Below are positions 17,803 to 26,727 of a stretch of DNA of 50,465 nt, piece after piece. The notes beneath the pieces are model-generated. The model saw only the letters and a program-made list of their open reading frames with translations. It ran no database searches and was not told the DNA's origin. The DNA comes from Bacteroidales bacterium (lineage in GTDB: Bacteria > Bacteroidota > Bacteroidia > Bacteroidales > UBA12077). A program made the position numbers and the translations under genes. Position 1 is the stretch's first letter. Each line of letters opens with the position of its first letter. The stretch is from assembly GCA_028282785.1 (NCBI GenBank), contig JANQHE010000043.1:1-50465 (forward strand). Direction: 5' to 3'.

Positions 17803-19173
17803 TTATGATTTAACTTTAACCGTGTCTCTTGAAAATACAAACTTTAAATATAAATATCCAAACAATGCAGCGACCAATGATCCCATTAAAATACCTAATT
17901 TTGCTTGATTTTCAACAACCCCCTGGAATAAGCCAATTTTTTCATAGGCGAGATTACTAATAAAAAGTGACATGGTAAAACCAATGCCCCCTAAGACACC
18001 TGCTCCGAAAATATGTTTCCATTGAACTTTATCAGGTAATGCAGACAGCCCTAATTTAACAGTAAGGTAAGAAAACAAAAATATTCCGGCAATTTTTCCA
18101 AAAACCAAGCTACCGCTTATGGTTAAGGTTAAAGCGTTGAAAGTATCTACACCGGAATCCTTTAATACAACCCCGGCATTGGCAAATGCAAATAATGGCA
18201 TAACAAGATAGGTTACAAACCCATGTAAGTTATGTTCTAATTGCTGCAAAGGGCTTTGTATTTTGAAAATTTGGGATTGCATATTATCAATAGCAGCTAA
18301 CTGCGAATGTTGCAGTGCAACATCATCTGTATGCGGGTTGGCTTCGAAATCTTTCAGGTTCCTTTTCATTCTGAAACTAAAATCTTCCAAATCAATTTTA
18401 CGCGCAGACGGTATGGTAAAAGCAATTAATACACCAGCAATGGTAGCATGTATTCCCGAATGTAGAAATAAAAACCAAATGATACACCCGGTAACCATAT
18501 AGAGTGGGATGTATCTTATATTAAATTTGTTTAGAATAAACAAAAACGTTATTAATCCCAGTGCAATGATTAAAAATGCCCAATGAATTTCGTGGCTATA
18601 AAACAAAGCAATTACTACAATAGCCCCAATATCATCAACAATAGCAAAGGCAACAAGAAATACCTTTAAAGGAAGTGGGACACGTTTACCTAACAAGCTT
18701 AATATCCCAAGAGAAAACGCAATATCAGTAGCCATTGGAATACCCCAACCTTCTTTTCCTAAACCATCTCCCATCGTGAAAACAAAAATTAACGCAGGAA
18801 TTAACATACCTCCAACTGCAGCAATTATAGGAAGTGCAGCCTTTTTGGGTGATGATAATTCTCCTACCAAGAGTTCTCTTTTTATTTCTAATCCTACAAG
18901 GAAAAAGAATATTGCCATTAATCCATCATTAATCCAATGTAACATTGATTCTGAAAGGTAAAAATTCTCTGTTCCAATCCTGAGTTCTTGTTTAAAAAAC
19001 GTCTCGTAGTAATTTCCCCACTCCGAATTTGCAACGATGAGCGCTAAAACTGTTGCAACTATTAACAAAATCCCGCCTGATGATTCAATATGTAAAAATC
19101 TTTTAAATGGTTGTCTAATCCTATCTAATGGGTCTTGAATTTTATCGTTCAAGTGATCATTTCTGTAAGTCAT
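17803..19173 (-). CDS. nhaA: Na+/H+ antiporter NhaA (second copy)
   Basis: A 456-residue paralogue of the next gene, with the same cytosolic loop (DNMQSQIFKIQSPLQQLEH) and the same core motifs FFFLVGLEIKRELLVGELS, GWGIPMATDIAFSLGILS and AFAIVDDIGAI. It differs in the loop sequence and in a longer segment near residue 420 (EKIGLFQGVVENQAK). Two differing but close copies suggest different pH or ion ranges. The terminator after it implies that each has its own promoter. Confidence 0.95.
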   Translation of the reverse strand: MTYRNDHLNDKIQDPLDRIRQPFKRFLHIESSGGILLIVATVLALIVANSEWGNYYETFFKQELRIGTENFYLSESMLHWINDGLMAIFFFLVGLEIKRELLVGELSSPKKAALPIIAAVGGMLIPALIFVFTMGDGLGKEGWGIPMATDIAFSLGILSLLGKRVPLPLKVFLVAFAIVDDIGAIVVIALFYSHEIHWAFLIIALGLITFLFILNKFNIRYIPLYMVTGCIIWFLFLHSGIHATIAGVLIAFTIPSARKIDLEDFSFRMKRNLKDFEANPHTDDVALQHSQLAAIDNMQSQIFKIQSPLQQLEHNLHGFVTYLVMPLFAFANAGVVLKDSGVDTFNALTLTISGSLVFGKIAGIFLFSYLTVKLGLSALPDKVQWKHIFGAGVLGGIGFTMSLFISNLAYEKIGLFQGVVENQAKLGILMGSLVAALFGYLYLKFVFSRDTVKVKS

Positions 19174-19264
19174 TTATATGATAATTTTAGATTTAATAAG
19201 AATACTAACAGGGAGTGAATACGTTTTAATCTAAGAATTGTTTAATAAAAAAGATTGATTTTTA

Positions 19265-19993
19265 TCACTTTTTTATAGAATTTAAATGATCCTCCGCTTC
19301 CGAGAGCTTTTCCTGAGTACCTATATCAAACCAATAATTTTTGTTATGTTGATATCCTGATATGGTTTTTATTTTAGAAAGATCCATGTAAGTATTTATA
19401 ATTGAAAAACGTTCTTCACTTTGGAAGTATTTAAAAATCTCCGGATTTATAATATGTATTCCACTAAAAGCATATTCGTTTAACTGATTTGATTTTTTTG
19501 TTATAATTTCTTTTTCGGTTTTAATATTCTTCCAACCACACAATTCATAATTGTCGTTAAATAGAAAGTACCTGTTCGAGATTCTATTTCTTATCGCTAA
19601 GGTTGCTAATGCTTTCTTAGATTCATGGTAACCTATCAAATGATTTAAATTGATGTTACTAACTATATCCGTATTATGCAGAATAAATGGTTGATTGTCA
19701 TCAAAAAACCATGAAGCTTTTTTTAATCCTCCACCAGTATCTAATAAATGATTCGATTCATCTGAAATTTCTATTCTAATACCAAAGTTGTTATTTCTTT
19801 TTAAAAAATTGATGATTTGATCAGCCAGGTGGTGAACATTTATAATAATTTCTTTAACTCCGGATGATATGAGTTTTTTTATAACCAGTTCAAGTAATGG
19901 TATTCCATTAATTTCAACCAACGCTTTGGGAGTATAATCGGTTAAAGGTTTTAATCGAGTACCTTTACCTGCAGCAAAAATCATTGCTTTCAT
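19265..19993 (-). CDS. MurU-like sugar-phosphate nucleotidyltransferase
   Basis: A 242-residue nucleotidyltransferase with the signature [19 protein letters not shown] (residues 7-25), the metal-binding Asp in HNTDIV (about 105) and a second metal site near FDIGT at the C-terminus. Length and motifs fit MurU (N-acetylmuramate-1-phosphate uridylyltransferase) or HddC-type enzymes. Its start overlaps the stop of the RapZ-like gene by 4 bp, and an AmgK-like kinase lies just upstream. In Pseudomonas, AmgK and MurU together return MurNAc to UDP-MurNAc, so the same cell-wall recycling shunt is the best reading. The substrate is inferred from this context. Confidence 0.8.
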   Translation of the reverse strand: MKAMIFAAGKGTRLKPLTDYTPKALVEINGIPLLELVIKKLISSGVKEIIINVHHLADQIINFLKRNNNFGIRIEISDESNHLLDTGGGLKKASWFFDDNQPFILHNTDIVSNINLNHLIGYHESKKALATLAIRNRISNRYFLFNDNYELCGWKNIKTEKEIITKKSNQLNEYAFSGIHIINPEIFKYFQSEERFSIINTYMDLSKIKTISGYQHNKNYWFDIGTQEKLSEAEDHLNSIKK

Positions 19994-20406
19994 GAATGCT
20001 CTTTTTTTAATATTTCTTGCTCAATATGTTTTAAATCAATATTGATATCAAATTGGTTTTTAAGCTCTTTAGCCAGTTTTTCAGCACTATAAACAGAACG
20101 ATGCTGACCTCCGGTACATCCGAAACTTACCATTAAATGTGTAAAATTTCTTTTAATATATTTTTTTACAGATTGTTTAACAAGCGCAAATGCATGCTCC
20201 AGAAATTCAGACATTTCCGGTTCTTTTTCGAGAAATTTAATTACGGCTTCATCTTTACCTGTTAAAGCTTTATATTCTTCATATCTACCGGGATTATGGA
20301 TAGCTCTGCAATCAAATATGAATCCACCGCCATTTTCTGTTTTATCGTCAGGTAATGCTCGTTTGTAAGAGAAGCTATTTATGGTAACCGTAAGTTTGTT
20401 TTTCAT
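19990..20406 (-). CDS. Stand-alone RapZ C-terminal-domain protein
   Basis: A 138-residue protein equal to the C-terminal half of RapZ, with no N-terminal P-loop kinase domain. Motifs: [14 protein letters not shown] (about 28-41) and [21 protein letters not shown] (about 89-109), the phosphosugar-pocket signature. In E. coli the C-terminal domain of RapZ senses glucosamine-6-phosphate and controls GlmS. Here the domain sits between, and overlaps, the AmgK-like (32 bp) and MurU-like (4 bp) genes, so it may sense an amino-sugar phosphate made or used by them. RNA binding, as in full RapZ, is not assured. Confidence 0.82.
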   Translation of the reverse strand: MKNKLTVTINSFSYKRALPDDKTENGGGFIFDCRAIHNPGRYEEYKALTGKDEAVIKFLEKEPEMSEFLEHAFALVKQSVKKYIKRNFTHLMVSFGCTGGQHRSVYSAEKLAKELKNQFDINIDLKHIEQEILKKEHS

Positions 20407-21418
20407 TTGTATTTACTAATTGATTTATAAGTTGGTTCAATTCGGGCATTTGGTTTAAAATATTCGTTTTATCTTTTAAATAGACCAGGTTGTTTATAGC
20501 TAAAGGAATACTTTCAATAAAATGTACTTTTTTTTCAATTAACCCACGTAAACCATAAGTGCCAAGTGTTTGTAATACCCTGATCAAAGCAAAAGCAAAA
20601 TAAAATTCGTTAAATTCTTCTTTACAAACAGGCACAAATAATTTAGCCAGATTTATATAATAAGTTAAAAGTTGATCTTTAATATCTTCCGGGATTTGTG
20701 CCTTGGCCTGAAAAAGTAATGAAGCCAGATCGTACTGCAATGGACCTTTTCTTCCTCCTTGATAATCAATAAAGTAAGGTTCATTATCCACTAATAGGAT
20801 ATTTCGGGCCTGAAAATCGCGGTACATAAAAAAATGATTATCTGCTTTAAGCAAATATTTTGCAAATATTTCAAATTCCTTGTTTAGTTTATTTTTATTG
20901 TATTTCAAGCGTGAAGCATCAACATAATTGGTTCTAAAGTAATTTAAATCAAACAGTATTGACTCATCATTAAATTCCGGATGTTGATGGCATTTTGAAT
21001 AACTAAAATTAAGACCTGCAATAATCTGGAATCTTATTAATTCGCGAATTACCTTTTTATATATTTCAATGATCTCACCAGTAAATTTGTTATTTACTTT
21101 TTTTGTTAATACCCATGAAAGAAACTGTTTATCCCCAAAATCTTGAATTAAATAAATGTTATTATCCAGATCCCGGGCATAAATATCCGGAACATTTAAC
21201 CTACAATTCAAAAATTGCTTTGTAAAATCAAGAAAGGCAGTATTTTCTTTTTTATTTTCGTTGAAAACTCCAATTACCGTTTGATCACTATATTGTAGCC
21301 GGTAGTATATACGATTTGAACCTGAGTGCGGAAGCCTATTAAAACTAAAAGGTTTTACACCTGACCACTTCTCAAACAGTTTACTTAACTTGAATTCTAT
21401 ATTTTTACTATGAGTCAT
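20375..21418 (-). CDS. AmgK-like amino-sugar kinase (APH fold)
   Basis: A 347-residue aminoglycoside-phosphotransferase-fold kinase. The N-lobe starts with [13 protein letters not shown]. The catalytic loop is [12 protein letters not shown] (about 197-208, with the Tyr-Arg-Asp-Phe-Gln form of the Brenner motif seen in AmgK-type proteins), and the metal-binding [17 protein letters not shown] follows. AmgK phosphorylates MurNAc or GlcNAc at C1, and the downstream nucleotidyltransferase would then make the UDP sugar. It overlaps the RapZ-like gene by 32 bp and the DUF554 gene by 1 bp. A broader choline/sugar kinase role cannot be excluded. Confidence 0.78.
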   Translation of the reverse strand: MTHSKNIEFKLSKLFEKWSGVKPFSFNRLPHSGSNRIYYRLQYSDQTVIGVFNENKKENTAFLDFTKQFLNCRLNVPDIYARDLDNNIYLIQDFGDKQFLSWVLTKKVNNKFTGEIIEIYKKVIRELIRFQIIAGLNFSYSKCHQHPEFNDESILFDLNYFRTNYVDASRLKYNKNKLNKEFEIFAKYLLKADNHFFMYRDFQARNILLVDNEPYFIDYQGGRKGPLQYDLASLLFQAKAQIPEDIKDQLLTYYINLAKLFVPVCKEEFNEFYFAFALIRVLQTLGTYGLRGLIEKKVHFIESIPLAINNLVYLKDKTNILNQMPELNQLINQLVNTNEKQTYGYHK

Positions 21419-22095
21419 TAACCAAAGAAATAAACCAATAGAACGATTACAATCAAGGCGGGTATCATGTTTAAAATTTTTAACTGCTTAATGCCTAAAA
21501 CGTTAATTCCTAAACCTATTAACATTAGTCCCCCAACTGCAGTTAATTCTGTAATAATTGTTTCCGAAAAATAGTTTCCAAAGCTGGCAGCTAATAAAGT
21601 TAATCCACCCTGATATATGATCAATGGAACAATAGAAAATGACACTCCTATACCAAATGCTGCTGCCAATGCAATAGAAGAAACTCCATCCATAACAGCT
21701 TTTGCTAATAACAGATTTGGTTCATTACCTAAACCTTCTTCAATAGCACCAAGAATTGACACAGAACCCATACAGAATAACAAAAAGGAAGTTGTTAATC
21801 CTTCAGAGAATTTTGAATTGTTGGATTTAAATTTATTTTTAATCGTTTCGCCAAACCGGTCAATGAATTTTTCAATATTTATTCCTTCACCTATAATACC
21901 ACCAGTAACGATACTTATAATCATCAAAAACAAATTATTGGTTTTTACCGACATATAAATACCAATAGATATTGTAAACAATCCAATTCCTTGAAAAACA
22001 ATTTTTATAAATCTTTCAGGAAGTTTGGCATTTAAAGATAATCCTATTGTACTTCCAATAATTATTGCAACTGCATTTATAATAGTTCCTGTCAT
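21418..22095 (-). CDS. DUF554 integral membrane protein (YdfK-like)
   Basis: A 225-residue membrane protein with 6-7 hydrophobic segments, starting at the ATG of MTGTIINAVAIIIGSTIGLS. An upstream start at 22215 would add 40 polar residues with no counterpart in the family and is rejected. Conserved stretches are GGIIGEGINIEKFID and FLLFCMGSVSILGAIEEGL. The transported substrate, if any, is unknown. It heads the overlapping cluster with the amino-sugar kinase, so it may supply an amino sugar or related compound, but that is guilt by association. Confidence 0.8.
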   Translation of the reverse strand: MTGTIINAVAIIIGSTIGLSLNAKLPERFIKIVFQGIGLFTISIGIYMSVKTNNLFLMIISIVTGGIIGEGINIEKFIDRFGETIKNKFKSNNSKFSEGLTTSFLLFCMGSVSILGAIEEGLGNEPNLLLAKAVMDGVSSIALAAAFGIGVSFSIVPLIIYQGGLTLLAASFGNYFSETIITELTAVGGLMLIGLGINVLGIKQLKILNMIPALIVIVLLVYFFG

Positions 22096-22226
22096 TCCGT
22101 TTAATTTTGGATAAAGATAATAAGATGAAAACTTAATGTTTAACTTTTGTTTAAAATTAATTTTGTTGATATCCGTTATTATTAATAAATTTAAGACGCA
22201 TAACATGTAACACATAGATATTTGTC

Positions 22227-22682
22227 ATGAGAATTGAATTATTTAGTTCGGAACATTTAAATATTGTTGAGTTAAACACTACAGGTGACAACGAAAATTA
22301 TATAAAAGGTGATTCAGAGTCGAAATATGTTGAAAGTGAAGTGTTTAACCTGTTTGCTAAATGTTTTGAAAACGCGAATAAATTATACGAATTTTTCGGA
22401 GCTACGAAATATAATGTTAGAAACATTGTTCCATTACGTAATGAATTATCCGATAAGTTAGAGTCACTTCAAAATATTAAAGGCCTGGATGATTTCAATA
22501 AACACATGGATCAGGTTTTTTTAGGCCAGGAGTTTATCGATGAGCTTACCCTTGAAGATGCAAACTGGAAAGAAAAATGGAAACATTATCTTGATCAATT
22601 AATAGAAGTTAATAAAGGATTAATTGAAATTACAGATAAGTGTCTCGAAGAACAAAAGGTACTTTGGGTAATAGGCTATTGA
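22227..22682 (+). CDS. Hypothetical protein, helical
   Basis: A 151-residue acidic protein that I do not recognise. It is mostly helical, without signal or membrane segments: VFNLFAKCFENANKLYEFFGATKYNVRNIVPLRNELSDKLESL is a likely helical pair, and the C-terminal WKEKWKHYLDQLIEVNKGLIEITDKCLEEQKVLWVIGY another. It is transcribed divergently from DUF554 (132 bp between starts) and ends about 110 bp before the candidate small RNA. Confidence 0.6.
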   Translation: MRIELFSSEHLNIVELNTTGDNENYIKGDSESKYVESEVFNLFAKCFENANKLYEFFGATKYNVRNIVPLRNELSDKLESLQNIKGLDDFNKHMDQVFLGQEFIDELTLEDANWKEKWKHYLDQLIEVNKGLIEITDKCLEEQKVLWVIGY

Positions 22683-22794
22683 TTTTTATCATTGAGGGAG
22701 CTATAATATAACAAATTTTCTTCAGATTTTATAAAAAAAGAAGCAACAATTTATATTTTTTTGCGTTTTAAATTATGAATTGCAAAATATATTG

Positions 22795-22802
22795 TATATT
22801 TG
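22795..22802 (+). promoter_or_regulatory. -7 box of the small transcript
   Basis: TATATTTG is an exact TAnnTTTG match. It lies immediately before a short transcript unit that ends in a strong hairpin terminator. No convincing TTTG lies at the ideal distance upstream. Confidence 0.5.
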
Positions 22803-22808
22803 CGATGT

Positions 22809-22868
22809 ATGAATAAGGCTATTATTCCACTTCATCATAATAGCAAGGTTAATAAATTAGAGTGTTAG
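22809..22868 (+). CDS. Possible 19-residue leader or micro-peptide
   Basis: An open frame ATG...TAG encoding MNKAIIPLHHNSKVNKLEC. It begins at or within a few bases of the expected transcription start, so it would be translated from an almost leaderless message, and it ends one base before the terminator stem. Its bases overlap the internal stem of the candidate RNA. No ribosome binding site is visible. It may be chance. Confidence 0.25.
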   Translation: MNKAIIPLHHNSKVNKLEC

Positions 22869-22895
22869 CATCCCGGGGGGCCGGGATGTTTTTTT
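22869..22895 (+). terminator. Strong GC-rich terminator of the small transcript
   Basis: CATCCCGG (22869-22876), loop GGGG, CCGGGATG (22881-22888), then seven T. This is the most GC-rich hairpin in the neighbourhood. Confidence 0.85.
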
Positions 22896-23027
22896 ATGCC
22901 CTTTTGATATTTAAACCATTTGATCCCGTTTTCATCTAATAACCATTACATAAATCTAAGTGAATTTCATACTTAATTTTGATTTGTTATCTTTAAACTT
23001 ATTTTCTTAATATTAATTAATTAAACC

Positions 23028-25136
23028 ATGAAAAAATTAACATTACTTTTTATTGTTGCAATTATGGCTTTTTATAGTTGCACTAACAAAAATGAAATGA
23101 AATCAAATGAAAACCCATTATTATCGGAATTTGACACACCGTTTCAGGTTCCACCATTCGATTTAATTGATACAACTCATTTTATTCCTGCATTCAAGGC
23201 TGGTATTGAAGCATCAAAAGCAAAAATTAAGGTAATAACATCAAATTCTGAAGAGCCTACTTTTGAAAATACAATTGTACCATTTGATCAGGGAGAAGAT
23301 ATACTAAGAAGAGCTTATGTTTTCTATTCGCTAAATAGTGCAAATACAAATCCAACTTTACAGAAAATTGCGCGTGAGTTGAGCCCAATCATGTCAGCAT
23401 ACAGAAATGAGATTGGATTAAATCAGGATCTTTTCCAACGAATTAAGACTGTTTACGACAAAAGAGAAACATTTGGACTGGACCAGGAGCAAATGAGAGT
23501 TGTTGAAAAGTATTATAGAGATTTCGAAAGAAATGGAGCCGCACTTCCGGAAGAACAAAGAGAAGAATTAAAGAAGATCAACCAGGAGCTTTCAATGCTT
23601 TCTTTAGAATTTGGACAAAATTTATTAGCAGAAACTAATGATTTTAAATTAGTTATTGATAATGAAGAAGACCTGGCAGGATTACCGGAAGGAGTTATTT
23701 CAGCGGCTGCTGACGCTGCTAAGCAAAACGATATGGAAGGTAAATGGGTATTTACTCTTCATAAACCAAGCTGGATACCGTTCCTTACGTATTCACCCAA
23801 ACGTGAATTAAGAGAAAAGCTTTATAAAGCAATGTATAACAGAGGTGATAATGATAATGATAAGGATAATAAAAAGATTATTGCGAAAACCGTAAAGTTA
23901 CGAGATCAAAGAGCTAAATTATTAGGATTTAACAATTACGCAGAATATGTAATTGATAATAACATGGCTAAAACTCCTGAAAATGTGTATAATTTCTTAC
24001 ACCAGGTTTGGAAACCAGCCTTAAAAGTTGCTAAGCAGGAACGCGATGAAATGCAAAAGATCATTGATGCCGAAGGTGGTAATTTTAAACTTGAATCTTG
24101 GGATTGGTGGTATTATGCCGAAAAATTGCGTAAACAAAAGTTTGATTTGGATGAGGAAGAAATCAAACCTTACTTATCGATGGATAATGTTCGTGAAGGT
24201 ATTTTCTATGTATCCAATAAATTGTATGGATTAACTTTCGAAGAAAGAACAGATATTCCGGTTTATCACGAAGAGGTTCAAACATTCGAAGTAAAAGAAG
24301 CAAATGGCGATCATTTGGCAATTCTTTATATTGATAACCACCCACGCCCCGGAAAAAGAGGTGGTGCCTGGTGTGGTGCTATAAGGAGTGGAGCTTATGA
24401 AGATGGTAAAAAGATTACTCCTGTAGTTTACATTGTTTGTAATTTTACTCGTCCTGTTGGTGATAAACCTGCTCTACTAAGTTGGGATGAAACAAATACC
24501 TTCTTCCATGAATTCGGCCACGCTTTACATAATTTCTTTGCCGATGGACATTACAGAAGAACTTCGCGCGATGTTCCCAGAGATTATGTTGAGTTACCAG
24601 CACAAATTATGGAACATTGGGCTGCAGAACCGGCTGTAATTAAGCAATATGCCAAACATTATGAAACCGGTGAACCAATGCCTGATGAGTTGATCGAGAA
24701 AATTGAAAAGAGTGGACATTTTAACCAGGGATTTGCTACGGTTGAATATGTTGCAGCTTCTTTACTTGATTTAGATTATCATACAACAACGAATACCGAA
24801 AATATCGATGCAGATAAGTTTGAAATTGAAGCCATGAATAAGATCGGTTTAATTGATGAGATTATTCCAAGGTACAGAAGTACTTATTTTTCACACATCT
24901 TTAGTGGAGGATATTCTGCGGGTTACTATGTTTATATGTGGGCAGAGCAGTTAGATTCTGATGCGTACAATGCATTTAAGGAAAGCGGAGATATTTATAA
25001 CCAGGAGTTAGCAGCTAAATTCAGAAAATATTGTTTAGCTGAAAATGGAATGGGTGATGGTATGGTTCAATATTTAAAATTCCGTGGACAAGAACCTTCT
25101 ATTGATGCATTATTAAAAAACAGAGGATTGAAATAA
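23028..25136 (+). CDS. dcp: Peptidyl-dipeptidase Dcp-type M3 metallopeptidase, lipoprotein
   Basis: Zinc peptidase that removes C-terminal dipeptides from peptides. It has 702 residues, usual for Dcp. The N-terminus MKKLTLLFIVAIMAFYSCTN is a lipoprotein signal with Cys at 18, so it is exported and membrane-anchored, unlike cytoplasmic E. coli Dcp. The zinc site is HEFGH in FFHEFGHALHNFF (about 489-501), with the downstream Glu in VELPAQIMEHW. The substrate-loop motif FSGGYSAGYYVYMWAEQLDSDA is conserved at about 625. It is monocistronic with its own terminator. Confidence 0.94.
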   Translation: MKKLTLLFIVAIMAFYSCTNKNEMKSNENPLLSEFDTPFQVPPFDLIDTTHFIPAFKAGIEASKAKIKVITSNSEEPTFENTIVPFDQGEDILRRAYVFYSLNSANTNPTLQKIARELSPIMSAYRNEIGLNQDLFQRIKTVYDKRETFGLDQEQMRVVEKYYRDFERNGAALPEEQREELKKINQELSMLSLEFGQNLLAETNDFKLVIDNEEDLAGLPEGVISAAADAAKQNDMEGKWVFTLHKPSWIPFLTYSPKRELREKLYKAMYNRGDNDNDKDNKKIIAKTVKLRDQRAKLLGFNNYAEYVIDNNMAKTPENVYNFLHQVWKPALKVAKQERDEMQKIIDAEGGNFKLESWDWWYYAEKLRKQKFDLDEEEIKPYLSMDNVREGIFYVSNKLYGLTFEERTDIPVYHEEVQTFEVKEANGDHLAILYIDNHPRPGKRGGAWCGAIRSGAYEDGKKITPVVYIVCNFTRPVGDKPALLSWDETNTFFHEFGHALHNFFADGHYRRTSRDVPRDYVELPAQIMEHWAAEPAVIKQYAKHYETGEPMPDELIEKIEKSGHFNQGFATVEYVAASLLDLDYHTTTNTENIDADKFEIEAMNKIGLIDEIIPRYRSTYFSHIFSGGYSAGYYVYMWAEQLDSDAYNAFKESGDIYNQELAAKFRKYCLAENGMGDGMVQYLKFRGQEPSIDALLKNRGLK

Positions 25137-25158
25137 TTAAATTTTCTATAATCTTAAG

Positions 25159-25186
25159 AAGCGCAGCCAATTGGTTGCGCTTTTTT
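25159..25186 (+). terminator. Rho-independent terminator after dcp
   Basis: AAGCGCAGCC (25159-25168) pairs with GGTTGCGCTT (25173-25182; one G-U) and runs into T residues. It also lies downstream of the convergent cobalamin cluster. Confidence 0.85.
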
Positions 25187-25250
25187 ATCATTCTAAACCT
25201 GCCAACAGGTGAAGTGAGGGAATCTGTTAATTTAAAGAAACTTATAAAAT

Positions 25251-25778
25251 TTAAAGTTGTACAGTAATTGTCTCACCATATTCAATTTCGCGTTTAAATG
25301 CATCTTTTAACTCTTCATTATTGATGTAGGCCAATATACATCTCATCGTTCCGCCATGAGAAATAATTGCAACATGATCAGACTTTTGTTCTTGAATCTC
25401 AGCAAGAAAAGATTTTATTCGTTGATACATTCCATTAAATGATTCTCCATTTGGACACGGAACATTAACGAAATCGTTCATCCATTCATCAACAGTCGGA
25501 TTTTTAAGTTCGTTCCACTTTTGAAGCTCCCAATCGCCAAAATTAAGTTCCATTAATCGATCATCATATTTTATTCCTGAACCAAAAAGATGTTCGGAAA
25601 GTTTTTTGCAACGGGAGAGAGGACTTGAATATATTTTGTCAAATTGAATACCTGATATTTGTTTTTTTATTATTTCAGCTTCTTCCTGAAATGTTCCTGC
25701 GGGTTCAACATCCGATTGTCCGTAACATATGCCAGGCTCTACAGCTACTTTGGTATGTCGAATTAAGTATAGTTGCAT
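25251..25778 (-). CDS. cobC: Alpha-ribazole phosphatase CobC-like histidine phosphatase
   Basis: Removes the 5'-phosphate of alpha-ribazole phosphate in lower-ligand assembly. The start is set at MQLYLIRHTKV, with the catalytic His in the RHT motif. A longer upstream reading would run into cobS with non-family sequence. It has 175 residues, with GICYGQSDVEPAG and the distal catalytic HGGTMR (about 147). ATG and the cobS stop overlap by one base. It is the last gene of the cobalamin run. Confidence 0.88.
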   Translation of the reverse strand: MQLYLIRHTKVAVEPGICYGQSDVEPAGTFQEEAEIIKKQISGIQFDKIYSSPLSRCKKLSEHLFGSGIKYDDRLMELNFGDWELQKWNELKNPTVDEWMNDFVNVPCPNGESFNGMYQRIKSFLAEIQEQKSDHVAIISHGGTMRCILAYINNEELKDAFKREIEYGETITVQL

Positions 25779-26548
25779 TATATGAATTTGGTAATTCCGA
25801 TAAAGGTAAGATAAAAAACAATTTCCGATATTTGTTGGGTAGCTCCTAATGCATCGCCGGTATATCCACCTATCCATTTTTCGAAGTATCTTTTTAAAAA
25901 GAAAATAGTTGGAATTATGGTAATAAAAATTAATAAGTACCAATATGAATAAAAATATGATATCAGAAGGAGGGGAGTACTGCCAAAAATAAATGAGATT
26001 AAATAATCCGTTGAGTTTAATCTTTTTCCAACGGGCTTTGATTTACTTGTAGCATCATCACGTGTATATTCGGAAAAAAAGATCATGCCCGTTGCAGTAT
26101 AACGGCTAAGGGCATGAGATGAAAACAAAACAAAGGGGATTTGTTCAGTATGAACGTTTAGTAAGGTAAAATATTTTGTAGCAAGAATAAATATTAATCC
26201 TACCGTGCCATAAGTTCCAATTCTTGAATCTTTCATAATTTCAAGAATCTTTTCTTTGGTCCATCCGCCTCCAAAAGCATCACATGAGTCGGCAAAGCCA
26301 TCTTCATGAAATGCTCCTGTGAGCAGGATAGTGGCAACCATGCTCAATATCAAAGAAACACTCAAAGGAAAAACAAACATGCAAGCATAAAATATCAATG
26401 CTCCGAATCCGCCAACAATCCAACCAATGAATGAAAAGTATTTTGTACTCTGATTTAATATTTCATCGGAATGATCAATATTTTTGGGAACAGGAATCCT
26501 GGTGTAGAACATGATTGCTGTTAGCAGTAATTTCCATTGTTTTTTCAT
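25778..26548 (-). CDS. cobS: Adenosylcobinamide-GDP ribazoletransferase CobS
   Basis: Membrane enzyme that joins adenosylcobinamide-GDP to alpha-ribazole to finish the nucleotide loop of cobalamin. It has 256 residues, several hydrophobic helices, and the metal-binding signature GAFHEDGFADSCDAFGGG (about 78-95) with KDSRIGTYG after it. Its C-terminus repeats the short acidic/aromatic pattern of the family. It overlaps cobC by one base. Confidence 0.93.
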   Translation of the reverse strand: MKKQWKLLLTAIMFYTRIPVPKNIDHSDEILNQSTKYFSFIGWIVGGFGALIFYACMFVFPLSVSLILSMVATILLTGAFHEDGFADSCDAFGGGWTKEKILEIMKDSRIGTYGTVGLIFILATKYFTLLNVHTEQIPFVLFSSHALSRYTATGMIFFSEYTRDDATSKSKPVGKRLNSTDYLISFIFGSTPLLLISYFYSYWYLLIFITIIPTIFFLKRYFEKWIGGYTGDALGATQQISEIVFYLTFIGITKFI

Positions 26549-26727
26549 GTTTCAAATTTCAGATTTCAGATTATTTCGCATTAATATTGCCATTGTATTC
26601 AAATACACAACCTGCGTGATACTAATTAGGTTTTTTCTCTTTTCAAAATAATATATTGAACTACAAACTTCAACTATCGACCCCGATTTTTTATACCAAT
26701 TCACTATTTTACTATTAAACCGGTAAA

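Larger units (their letters stand above)
22808..22895 (+). ncRNA. Candidate small RNA of about 88 nt
   Basis: A unit bounded by the TATATTTG box and a very strong terminator. Within it GCTATTAT (about 22817-22824) and ATAATAGC (about 22836-22843) form a perfect 8-bp stem. It does not resemble a tRNA, 6S RNA, or a riboswitch known to me. It also contains a 19-codon reading frame, so it may be a small mRNA instead. The next gene (M3 peptidase) starts 133 bp past the terminator, so a leader or attenuator role is possible but read-through would be needed. The rest of 22683-23027 shows nothing else. Confidence 0.45.

Noticed and set aside
16230-19173. nhaA tandem as an IS-mediated duplication
   Set aside because: The copies differ at many positions and have separate terminators, and no flanking repeats were seen, so it is an ordinary older paralogue pair.
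22227-22682. A toxin-antitoxin or phage role for the 151-residue protein
   Set aside because: No motif or partner gene supports it.
24028-24345. Short overlapping frames within dcp
   Set aside because: They are shadows of the metallopeptidase coding sequence.
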